Position numbers and translations under genes: made by a program. The notes beneath the pieces were generated by a model. It ran no database searches. It had not been told where the DNA came from and saw only the letters and a program-made list of their open reading frames with translations. Source: Chondrosia reniformis (lineage: Eukaryota > Porifera > Demospongiae > Chondrillida > Chondrillidae). Taken from it: a stretch of 64,000 bases of DNA. Shown here piece after piece: positions 21,022-33,300 of this stretch. The stretch is from assembly GCA_947172415.1 (NCBI GenBank), contig OX359191.1, positions 4,898,001-4,962,000 of the forward strand. Direction: 5' to 3'. Position 1 is the first letter of the stretch, and each line of letters begins with the position of its first letter.

Positions 21022-22113
21022 TTAATGAATGGAACTCCCTCCTAAGCTTTCTTCTTCTTTCTTCAAAGGATTATTATTCTGTTGACACGCTATTTCCACA
21101 TCCAACCAGGCAAGCAGTCTTCTAAACCTAAGGCCCTTGGCCTTTCTGTCACTTATGTGACCTTCCCGTCTCTTACTTCCCTTCTGATTGTCTGATTTCC
21201 TTCCCTGGTTACATGGCTGCAATTCGTAGGTTGTTTTTCCCCTCACAGCCATGGCAACAGAGTAGACCAGGCAGTTAAGGTGCAAGGCCGACCTAGGGCC
21301 TTTCTGCCACTCTTTCTCCACCCAATCATTGGCCTCCTGAAGCAGTGCCGTATCAACATGGTTGAACCGCACCGCCCCACAGGGTGTTCTATCAGAGAAA
21401 TCTCCAGGTTGCTTTCGGAGACCGGCATCTTTTGCTTTGCCTAAAAGTTGCATAAGTTGACCAGTGCCACTTGTCCTGGGACTAGGATGATCAGTTGTAG
21501 GAGTTTCAAAAGGGGCTGCAGGCAGTTTACCATTTTGTTCAGTCCCAGCCTGAACTTGGTGAAACTCCCCTTGCCCCTGGGCTCCCACACCTTCCTCCAC
21601 AGTCTCAGTTAGTGTGGCTAAACCACGAGAGTCAGGTTCCACAAGGTTTAGTCTCGAGAGACCTTGACCTCTTCGGATTCTACTAATTCTCGTAATTAGC
21701 GCTACCTTTGTGGTTTTATGGTCTGGCATTGCAGCATTCCAAGCCTGATACAACTGCTCGGCATACCCCTTTTTCATGGGCTTACTTTCTCGGTAGAGCT
21801 CCATGAGTATATTATCCCTCTGAAAGTTCCAGATCAACCCTTGGATCCTTCTCCTTCTAGAGGCACCTTGCGGTGCATCATTAACCAAATGTAAATCTCG
21901 GCTACCCGTTACTTGCAGTACTCCGTCTCCTACCAAGTTCCTTTTGGCTTGGAAGGCAAGGGTTCAACCGGTCTGAGGCAAATGTGGGAACTTGCTCAGC
22001 CATTCCCGCTCTAAACGCTTCTGATAGCCACCCATTTTGGGTAGAGATCGCTCATAGCAATCAATTAGTGCCCTAACGATTTCCTCGGTCCAGAGGGCTG
22101 GTTGGCCCATCAT
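21022..22113 (-). pseudogene. LINE ORF N-terminus with two SANT/trihelix-like domains
   Basis: The start ATG is at 22111-22113. Residues 1-48 read QPALWTEEIVRALIDCYERS, then GGYQKRLEREWLSKFPHLP; about 70 residues later NILMELYRESKP, KGYAEQLYQAWNAAMPDHK and TKVALITRISRIRRG follow. Each has the Trp/Tyr-rich W..E....L..CY..S.P..gY..rL...W pattern of SANT/trihelix DNA-binding domains, so there appear to be two in tandem. A linker rich in Pro, Gly and Gln follows, then a basic stretch to the RT. A TGA at 21964-21966 (CGA in copy C) breaks the frame between the domains. Binding of the 13-bp target by these domains is an inference. Confidence 0.75.
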
Positions 22114-22430
22114 GGGGACTGAAGAAAGGCTATTACATTCAGGTACATCTACATGTTAAGCACCAGTGGAATCACCTATTCTGGTTGATCCAGGGTTTTC
22201 TTCATCACTAGTGCACCTAGGCCATAGTCTGTCTTGAAACGTTTGATTCTCGTGACGCAACGTAACCCAGTGAAGCTGCGAGACGGTGGGTTAGCCCATA
22301 CTGGCTAGGAGGCCGTTTTAGCCACAGGATGTCACATGAAGGGCTAAGCACCCTGCTCCGTCGGGGGGTTGAACTGGACAATACCCATCCTCTTGTCAGC
22401 TCAGAACCACAGCCTCCAATTCCCTTGACA
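22114..22430 (-). other. LINE copy B 5' leader
   Basis: About 317 bp between the array junction and the first ATG, strongly conserved with 60832-61147: GAGGCTGTGGTTCTGAGC, GGATGGGTATTGTCCAG and GGGTTACGTTG are shared. It is GC-richer than the surroundings and could form a structured RNA. R2-type elements often start with a self-cleaving ribozyme, but I could not fold one with confidence here. Confidence 0.65.
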
Positions 22431-24748
22431 ACTAGTACTATATATAACTACTAAATAGAACTACTTAATAATACCAGAACATATAACTTGCACATACAAC
22501 TAGTTACTATTACATACAACTAGTACATAAAACTAGTAACTGCAACTAGTAAATATAACTAGTTCATACAAAAATTACTCACAACTACTACATACAAATA
22601 GTACATACAAATAGAACATACTACTAGTCCATATACCTAGTCCATATAAATAGTAAATTCAACTAGTACATACAACTAGTAATTATACCAAGTATATACA
22701 ACAAGTACCTACAACTAGTACATAACTATTATATAGAATTAGCAGATACAACTGGAACATACAGCTAGCATATAACTAGTATTTACAACTAGTACATACA
22801 ACTGGGACTACAACTAGTACATATAACCAGTGCATACGCATATAACTAGTACATATAAATAGTAAATTCAACTAGTACACACAACTAGTACATACAACTA
22901 GTACATACAACTAGTACATGCCCCTAGTTACTAGTACATACAACTAATTACAAGTACATACAACTAGGACATACAACTAGTACGTAAAACTAGTCACTAC
23001 AACTAGTACATATAACTTGTATATACAACAATTACACAAAACTACTACATACAAGTAGTCCATACAACTAGAACACACTACTAGTACATATAAATAGTAC
23101 ATATAAATAGTACATTAAACTAGTACATACAACTAGTACATATAAAAAGAACATACAACCAGTACCTACAACTAGTACATAACAATTACATAGAATTAGT
23201 ACATACAACTCGAACATACAACTAGCACATAACTAGACATACAACTAGTACATACAACTAGGACTACAACAAGTAACTAGTACATAATACTAATACATAC
23301 AAATAGTACATACAACTAGTAACTACAGCTAGTAAGTATAACTAGTACAAACAACTAGTACATACAACTATTATATACAAGTAGTACATAAAACTAGTAA
23401 CTACAACTAGTAAATATAACTAGTACATACAACTAGTACATACAACTACTACATACAATTAGTACATACAACTAGTAACTACAACTAGTAAATATAACTA
23501 GTACATAAAACTAGTACATACAACTACTACGTACAATTAGTACATTAAACTAGTAACTACAACTTGTACATACACTAGTACAAATAACTTCATACAATTA
23601 GGACATACAGATAGTTAGAAGTCCATATAACTAGTACATACAACTAGTACATACAATTATTACATGCAACTAGTATTAGTGTATACAATTATAACATACA
23701 ACTAGTAACGAATACTTACAACTAGTACATTCAACTAGTACATACAATTAGTACATACAACTACATCATACAATTAGTACTTACAACTAGTACTAGAACT
23801 AGTACATATAACCAGTACAAACAGATATAACTAGTACACATAACTAGTACATACAACTAAACTACATACAACTAAAACCTAGTACATACAACTACTACAT
23901 AAACCTAGTACTAGGACATACAACTAATACATACAACTACTATATACAATTAGTGCACACAACTAAAACATTAAATTTGTACATATAGCTAGTACAGACA
24001 ACTACTACATACAAATAGTAAATATAACTAGTACATTCAACAATTACAAACAACTATTACATATACTGGTACATTTAACTACAAACAACTAGTACATACA
24101 GCTAGAACAAACAACTAGTACATACAACTAATACCTACACTTATAACAAGTTACTCATACAGACAACTAGTACATACAACTAATACATACAACTAGTAAC
24201 TACAACTAGTTAATATAACTAGGACATTCAACAATTACACCCAAGTAGTACGTACAACTAGGACAAATAACTAGTACATACAAGAAGTATATTCTGCTAG
24301 TATCTAGTACATAAAACTAGTACATACAATTAGTACATACATCTAATTACTAGTACAAACAACTAGTATATAAAACTAGTACACATAACTAGTACATATA
24401 ACTTGTAACTAAAACTTGTAACTAAAACTAGTAAATATAACTAGTCCATACAACAATTAAATACAACTAGTAAATTCAACTAATACCCTTAACTACATAC
24501 AACTAGTACATATAACTAGAACATATAGATAGTTACTAGTACAAACAACTAGTACATACAACTAGTACATGCAACTAATTACTAGTACATACAACTAGTA
24601 CCTATACATAAAACTAGTTACTAGTACATACAAATAGTACATACAACTAGTACATACAACTGATATATGAAACTAGTATCTAGTATATAAATTAGTACAT
24701 ACAACTAGTACATAAAAGCAGTCACTACAACTAGTAAATATAACTATT
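22431..24748 (-). repeat. 13-bp minisatellite array, reverse orientation
   Basis: ACATACAACTAGTA-type repeats on the plus strand continue the reverse array interrupted by the LINE. A segment from about 22563 to 22930 recurs with changes at about 25323-25700 (shared rare variants such as ATAGAACATACTACTAG and TAGAATTAGCAGATACAACTGG), so a block of about 2.7 kb was duplicated. Confidence 0.93.
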
Positions 24749-25309
24749 AAAAGGGAGTTAATTGCACTAAGCCTGTGCAAGGGCTAAAATGATCAAAAAT
24801 AATCGCTGGAAATTATTACACCAAGCCAGCCAAGTGACCGAAGTCTTATCTTGGCTGGGAGACCGAAGTCCTATTAAGTTAGCAACCAGTGATCGCCCCC
24901 CAGTCATCCAAAGATGAAAAAATTGGTGTAATAATTTCGAGTGATTATTTTTGATCATTTTAGCCCTTGCACAAGCTTAGTGCAATTAACTCCCTTTTAA
25001 TTGTGAGTGCTCAGTCTCACTTAGACTCTAGCCTCCATCCTCACTTAAAATGAAACCACAAGTGTTTCACTTGTGGTGTATTTATTAGTGAGGGCGGTCA
25101 TCCAATTTACCATCATTGAAGTGTACCACACTGATGAGCCCAAATGAGGGCGAAACAGCTGTCTGTGGTTCTTTGATGAATTTTTTCATTTTTGGATGAC
25201 TGGGAGCCGATCACTGGTTGCTAACTTAATAGGACTTCGGTCTCCCAGCCAAGATAAGACTTCAGTCACTTGGCTGGTTTGGTGTAATAATTTCCAGTAA
25301 TTATTTTTA
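24749..25309 (+). mobile_element. Hammerhead-ribozyme element (retrozyme-like) with inverted partial copy
   Basis: A complete unit runs from GGTGTAATAATTTC at 24925 to its direct recurrence at 25281, giving a 356-bp monomer. It carries an intact hammerhead at 25123-25170 and a CACAAGTGTTTCACTTGTGG hairpin. The left part, 24749-24924, is an inverted partial copy, so arms pair across the element (AAGGGAGTTAATTGCAC with its inverse; CCAAGCCAGCCAAGTGACCG with its inverse). No protein is encoded. The monomer size, single type I hammerhead and lack of ORF match animal retrozymes. Confidence 0.72.
25123..25170 (+). ncRNA. Hammerhead ribozyme (type I, minimal stem III)
   Basis: All conserved positions are present. 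Stem I is ACCACA pairing TGTGGT. The core is CTGATGA (25131-25137). Stem II is GCCC-AAATGA-GGGC. The second core is GAA (25152-25154). A15.1 pairs with U16.1 in a 2-bp stem III with loop AGCT, and the cleavage-site H17 is C at 25163. The predicted product is self-cleavage after 25163, giving a 2',3'-cyclic phosphate end. Stem III is self-complementary (ACAGCTGT), so a dimeric double hammerhead is more likely to be active, as for other animal hammerheads with very short stem III. Confidence 0.88.
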
Positions 25310-28300
25310 AATACAACTAGTACATACATAAATTACCCACAACTACTACATACAAATAGTACATACAAATAGAACATACTACTAGCACATTTAACTATTA
25401 CATATAAATAGTAAATTCAATTAGTACATACAACTAGTAATTATACAAAATAAATACAACTAGTACCTACAACTAGTACATAACTATTACATAGAATTAG
25501 CAGATACAACTGGAACATACAACTAGCATATAACTAGTATATACAACTGGTACATACAACTAGGACTACAATTAGTACATATAACCAGTATATATATACG
25601 CATATAACTAGTACATATAAATAGTAAATTCAACTAGTACATACAACTAGTACATACAACTAGTACATGCACCTAGTTACTAGTACATACAACTAGTTAC
25701 AATTACATACAACTAGGACATACAACTAGTACATACAACGAGTATATAGTGCTAGTATCTACTACATAAAACTGGTACATACAACTAGTACATACAACAA
25801 GTTCACACAACTACAACATACAACTAGTTCGTACAACTAGTACATACATCTAATTACTAGGACAAACAACTAGTACATAAAACTAGTACATTCAACTAAT
25901 TACTAGTAAATACAACTAGTAGCTATCCACACAACTAGTTACTAGTACATACAAATAGTACATACAACTAGTACATAAAACTAGTGACTACAACTAGTAA
26001 ATGTAACTAGTACATACAACTACCATATGAAACTAGTATCTAGTGCATAAAATTAGTACATACAACTAGTACATACAATTATTACAAACAACTAGTACAT
26101 ACATTAAGGTACTAGTGCATACAACTAGTACATACAACTAGTACATACAACTAGAACATACAACTAGTACAAAACAATTACATAGAATTAGTACATACAA
26201 CTGGAACATACAACTAGCACATAACTAATACATACAACTAGTACATACAATTAGGACTACAACTAGTAACCAGTACATACAACTAATACATACAACTAGT
26301 ATATACAATTATTACATGCAACTAGTACTAGTTCATACAATTATAACATACAACTATTAACGAATACTTACAATTAGTACATACAACTAGTACATTCAAC
26401 TAGTACATACAATTAGTACATACAACTACATTACACAATTGGTACTTACAACTAGTACTACAACTAAGACATATAACCAGTACACATTACTTGTACATAC
26501 AACTAAACTACATACAACTAAAACCTAGTACATACAACTACATTCAACTAGTGCACACAACTAGAACAATAAATTTGTACATAAAGCTAGTACAGACAAC
26601 TACTATATACAAATAGTAAATATAACTAGTACATACAACAATTACAAACAACTAATACCTATACATATAACAAGTTACTAGTACAGACAACTAGTACATA
26701 CAACTAGTACATACAACTAGAACATACAACTAGCACATAACTAATACATACAACTAGTACATACAATTAGGACTACAACTAGTAACCAGTACATACAACT
26801 AATACATACAACTAGTATATACAATTATTACATGCAACTAGTACTAGTTCATACAATTATAACATACAACTAGTAACGAATACTTACAATTAGTACAAAC
26901 AACTAGTACATTCAACTAGTACATACAATTAGTACATACAACTACATCACACAATTGGTACTTACAACTAGTACTACAACTAAGACATATAACCAGTACA
27001 AACACATATAACCAGTACACATTACTTGTACATACAACTAAACTACATACAACTAAAACCTAGTACATACAACTACTACATTCAACTAGTGCACACAACT
27101 AGAACAATAAATTTGTACATAAAGCTAGTACAGACAACTACTATATACAAAGAGTAAATATAACTAGTACATACAACAATTACAAACAACTAATACCTAT
27201 ACATATAACAAGTTACTAGTACAGACAACTAGTACATACAACTAGTACATACAACTAGTAACTACAACTAGTAAATATAACTAGTACATTCAACAATTAC
27301 ACACAAGTAGTTCGTACAAGTAGTACAAATAACTAGTACATACAACAAGTATATAGTGCTAGTATATAGTACATAAAACTAGTACATACAACCAGTACAT
27401 ACAACAAGTTCACACAACTAGAACATACAACTAGTTCATACAACTAGTACATACATCTAATTACTAGTACAAACAACTAGTACATAAAACTAGTACATGT
27501 AACTAGTACATATAACTTGTAACTAAAACTAGTAAATATAACTAGTCCATACAACAATTAAACACAATTAGTAAATTCAACTAATACCCTTAACTACATA
27601 CAACTAGTACATACAACTAGTACATACAACTAGGACATACAGAGAGTTACTAGTACAAACAACTAGTACACAACTAGTACATACAACTAATTACTAGTAC
27701 ATACAACTAGTGCATACAATCAGTACATACAACTAGTACCCATACATACAACTAGTTACAAGTGCAGATGAATAGTACATACAACTAGTACATACAACTA
27801 GTGACTACAACTAGTAAATATAACTAGTACAGACAACTAGTATATTAAACTAGTATATAGTACAAAAAATTAGTACATAACACAAGTACATACAACCAGA
27901 ATGTACAACTAGTACTATAACTACTACATAGAACTAGTTCATATAACAAGTTCATATAAGTCACTTTCAACCAGTACATATAACTAGTAATACATAGTAC
28001 TAGTATATAGGACTAGTAACTACAAGTAGTAAATATAACTAGTACATACAACAATTACACACAACTAGTACATACAACTTGAACATATAACTACATACAA
28101 CTAGTACATACAGATTGTTGGTTGTACAAAGCACTAGTACATAAAAGTAAAACATAAAACTAGTCCATATAAATAGTATATACAACTATTTACTAGTACA
28201 AACAATTAGTACATACAATTAGTACAAACAACTATTACATACACCTAGTACATACAACTAGTAACTACAACTAGTAAATATAACAAGTACAGACAACAAT

Positions 28301-30300
28301 TACAAAGAACTTGTTCAAAAAGCTAGTACTTACAACTAGTGCATATTAGTAGTACATACATGTATTACATAAAACTAGGACATGCACATATAACTAAAAC
28401 ATACACATATAACTAGTACATAGAAAGAGTACATACAATTAGTACACACAACTAGTTACATCTAGTACATGCAACTAGTACATACAACTAGTATATACAA
28501 CTCGGGAATATGATTAGTACATACATCTATTTACTAGTACATACAACTAGTACACACAGCTAGTACATAAAACTAGTACATACAACAATTACCCACAATT
28601 ATTACATACAACTAGTACATATAACTAGTACATAAAACTACTATATATAACTAGTATATAGTACATAAAACTAACACATACAACTAGAACCGACAACAAG
28701 TAACTACAACTAGTAAATATAACTAGTACATAAAAGAATTACGCACAACTCGTACATACATGTATTACATATAACTACATACAACTAGAACATACAACTA
28801 GCACATACAATTAGTACATGCAGATGGTTACTAGTACATACAACTATTACATACCATCGTACCACAACTAGTACTTAGAAATGGTACATAGAACTAGTAC
28901 CTAAAACTAGTACATAAAAGTAGTAAATTCAATTAGTTGAACTAGTTCAAATATACAACTATTACATACAACTAAGTACATACAACTAGTTCATACAACT
29001 AGTACATAAAACTTGGGCATACAATTAGTACATACAACTACTACATACAACAAGTATACATAAGTCGCACAAATAACTAGTACATCCAAGTAGTACACAT
29101 AACTAGGATATATATGTATATAACTAAAACATACACATATAACTAGTACATAGAAAGAGTCCATACAATTAGTACATACAACCAGTGCATACAACTAAAA
29201 CATACAACTAGTTCATACAACTAGTACATAACTAGGAAATATACTAGTACATTAAACTAGTAGATAGAAAGTGTTCATACAACTAGTACATACAACTAGT
29301 ACATACAACTAGTACATACAACTAGTACATAAAAGTAGTACATACAGCTAGTACATACAACTATTACATACAACTAATTCATAACTAATATATACATACA
29401 ACTAGTACCTAAATTGAGGCAACACAACTAGTACATTCTACTAGTACGTAAAACTAATACATACAAATAGTACATACAACTAGTAACGAGCACATACAAC
29501 AAGTGCATAAAACTAGTACAAATAAATAATACATAAAGGTAGTACCTACTAGTAGTACATATAACTAGTACATATAACTAATACAGACAATTAGAACATA
29601 CAAGAAGTACATACAAATAGTTACTAGTATATACAACTATGACACTCAACTAGTACCTACAAGTAGTAAATATAAATTGTACTAGTACATACAACTAGTA
29701 CATACAACTAGTATATACATACAACTAGTAGTTATAACTAGTAAATATAAGTAATAGATGCAACCAGAACATAAAACTAGTACCTAGAACTAGTAAGCAG
29801 TACATACAATTAGTTTCTTGTAGATACAACTAGTACATATCCCTAATACCTACAATTAGTATATATAACCGGTACTAGTACATGCAAATAGCACATACAA
29901 CTAGTACATAAAACTAGCACCTACAAGTACTACATACAGCTAGTACATACCACTAATACATAGAACTAGTTAATAACTAATGTATACATACAATTAGTAC
30001 ATACAACTAGTCCATACAACTAGTACTTACAACTAGTACATATAATTAGTACATATTACTAGTACATACAACTAGAACACACAATTAGTACATACAACTA
30101 GTAACTAGCACATGCAACTTGTATCTACTACATACAACTAGTGCCTACAACTAGTAAATATTACCAGTAGTAGTACATACAAATAGTACCTACAACTAGT
30201 ACATAGAAATAAAATTATATACAACTTTTTATATAGATAAAGTACATACAACTAGATCAAACAACTAGTCCATACAACTATTTCATACAACTAATACATA
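25310..30300 (-). repeat. 13-bp minisatellite array, reverse orientation
   Basis: Reverse-oriented units up to the head-to-head junction at about 30300. It includes the duplicated block at 26205-27255. Apparent ORFs (for example near 29000) translate to Tyr/Val/Cys/Leu-rich repeats and are artefacts. Confidence 0.93.
26205..27255 (-). repeat. Higher-order tandem duplication of about 0.52 kb
   Basis: Sequence from 26205 (AACATACAACTAGCACATAA) recurs from 26721 with only small indels, sharing rare variants such as GGTACTTACAACTAGTACTA and AACAATAAATTTGTACATAA. The offset is 516 bp. Confidence 0.8.
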
Positions 30301-30305
30301 TATCT

Positions 30306-33300
30306 ATGTTCTAGTTGTATTAACTGGTTGTATGTACTACTGTGTAAACTGGTTATATGTACTAATTGTATGTACTAGTTTTATGTACTAGTTATGTACT
30401 AGTTGTATGTACTAGTTGTAATCACTAGTTAGAGGTACTAGTGATATGTACTAGTTGGATGTCCTATTTGTATGTACTAGTTGTACATTCTAGTTGTATA
30501 TGCTAGTTATATGTGCTTGTTGTATATATGGACTAGTTATCTGTATTAGTTATGTATGTATGTATTAGTTATATGTACAAGTTGTATGTACTAGTTATAT
30601 GTACAAGTTGTATGTACTAGTGGTAAGTACTAGTTTTAATCACTTGTTATAAGCAATAGTTATATGTACTAGTTATAGCTGTATGTACTTGTTTTATGTT
30701 CTAGTTTATGTACTGCTTGTATGTAGTAGTGTATGTACTGGTTATATGTAATAATTGCATGTTGGATTAATATGTACTTGTTATGTATTAGTTGTATGTA
30801 CTATTTATTTGCACAAGTTATACGTGTATGTTCTAGTTATCTGTACTAGCTGAATGTACAAGTTGTTTGTAATAGTTGTATGTACTAGTTGTATGAACTA
30901 GTTATATGTACTTGGTGTACCAAGTAGTTGTATGTATTAGTTGTAAGCACTAGTTATAGTGAACCAGTTATATGTACTATTTTTATGCACTAGTTGTATG
31001 TTCTGACATATGTACTGCTTGTAAGGACTAGTGTGTGTACTAGTTATAGGTACTAGTTTTATGTACTAGTTATGTACGAGTTGTATGTATTAGGTGTATG
31101 TACTGGTTGAATGTACTGGTAGTATGTTCTAGTAATAAGTATTAGAAGAATGTACTAGTTATATGTACTAGTTGCATGTACTAGTTGTAATCACTAGTTA
31201 TAGATACTAGTGATATGTACCAGTTGTACATACTAGTTGTATATTCTATTTGTAAGTACTAGCTACATGTACTACTAATATGTACTAGTTGCATGAACTA
31301 GTTATATGTACTTGTTGTATGTACTAGGTATATGTACTAGTTGAATGTACTAGTGGTAAGCATTAGTTTTAATCACTTGTTATAGGTACTAGTTGTATGT
31401 ACTGGTTTTGTGTACAGGTGTATGCCCTGGTTATATGTACCAGTTATATGTAATAGTTATGTATTAGTTGTATGTACTATTTATCTGTACTAGTTACATG
31501 TGCATGTTCTAGTTATATGTACCAGGTGTATGTACAATTTGTATGTACTAGAGGTATGTACCAGTTGAATGTTCCAGTTGCATGTTCCAGTTGCATGTAC
31601 TAGTTATATGTACCAGTTGCAGGTACTAGTTGTATTTACAAGTTGCATGTACTAATTTTATATACCAGTTGCATGTACTAATCTGTATGTACTAGTTATA
31701 TGTGTATGTTCCAGTTATCCTTACTAGTTTAATGTTCAAGTTGTATGTATGAGTTGTATGTACTAGTTGTATGAACTAGTCAAATGTACTAATTGTATGT
31801 CTTAGTTTTATGCACTAGTTGCATTTACTAGTTATGTACTAGTTGTATGGACTAGTTGTATGTACTATTATATGTACTAGTTGTATGTACCAGTAGCATG
31901 AACTAGTTGTATGTATTAGTTGTATGTACTGTTTATATGTACAGGTTTTATGTGTACGTACTAGTTATCCTTACTAGTTATTTGAACAAGTTGTATGCAC
32001 GACTTGTATGTCCTAGTTGTATATACTAATTCTATGGACTAGCTGTATGTAGTAGGTGTATGTTCTAGTTGTATGTACTACAATTTTTACATTCTAGTTG
32101 TAAGAACTGGTTGTATGGACTAATGTGAATACTGGTTATATTTACTAAGTTATCCTAACTAGTTCTATGTACAAGTTGTATGTTTATGCTTTTGTTATCC
32201 TTACTAGTTCTATGTACAAGTTGTATGTAGGACTTGTATGTACTAATTGTATATACTGGTTCTATATACCAGTTGAATGTACTAGTTGTATGTACCAGTT
32301 GCAGGTACTAGTTGTATGTACCAGTTGTTTGTAGTAATTGTATGTGCCATTTGCATGTACTAGTTGTATGGACTACATGTATGTACTATTCTGTATGTAC
32401 AAGTTATACGTGTATGTTCTAGTTATCCTTCCTCGTTCTATGTACAAGTTGTATGTACGAGTTGTATATAATAGTTGTATGTACTGGTTGTATGTACTGG
32501 TTATATGTACAAGTTGTATGTACTAGTTGTATATACTAGGTACACATACTGGTTGTTAATATGCACTAGTTATCTATACTAGCTGTATGCACTAGCTATA
32601 TGTACTACTAATATGTACTAGTTACATGAACTAATTATATTTACTTGTTGTAAGTACTATTTATATGTACTAGTTGTAGGTACTAGTGGTGAGTACTAGT
32701 TTTAATCACCTATTATAGGTTTTAGTTATAAGTACTAGTTATATGTTCTAGTTGTATTTACTAGTTGTATGTACTAATGGTAATCACTAGTTATAGGTAC
32801 TAGATCTATATACTAGCTGTATGTAGTAGGTGTATGTACTAGCTGTATGAACTACTAATATATTAATTGTATGTATTAATTATATGTACTAGTTGAAATC
32901 AGTAGTTATGGGTACTAGTTGTACGGACTAGTTATATTGTACCAGATGAATGTACTAGTTGTATGTGCTAGTTTTATGTACTATTTATATGTAAAAGTTA
33001 TATTTGTATGTTCTAGTTATCCTTACTAGTTCTATGTACAAGTTTATGTACGTGTTGTATGTCCTAGCTGTGTAAACTAGTTAAATGTAGTAGTTGTATG
33101 TACTAGTTGTTTGTACTAGGGGTAATCACTCGTTGTAGGTGCTAGTTATTTGTACAAGTTTTATGTTCTAGTTGTACGTACAAGTTGTATATTCTAGTGG
33201 TATGTACTAGTAATTTGGACTGGTTGTATGTACTAGTTATATGTACTAGTTGTATGTACTAGTTGTATGTACTAGTTGGATGTACTTTTTGTAGGTACTA

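Larger units (their letters stand above)
18078..22430 (-). mobile_element. R2/R4-type LINE with restriction-like endonuclease, copy B (full length, decayed)
   Basis: A 4.35-kb minus-strand element with, in order, a 5' leader, two SANT/trihelix-like domains, reverse transcriptase, a CCHC knuckle and a PD-(D/E)XK endonuclease (RPDLVV). This is the layout of restriction-like-endonuclease LINEs (R2, R4/Dong, NeSL groups), which are usually site-specific. Both ends adjoin the 13-bp array in the same direction, and the 3' end is followed by an 8-base A-run (18070-18077 on the minus strand). Multiple frameshifts and stops make it inactive. Copy C (60832-64000) confirms the 5' end, and copy A (3839-3982) confirms the 3' end. 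Confidence 0.9.
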
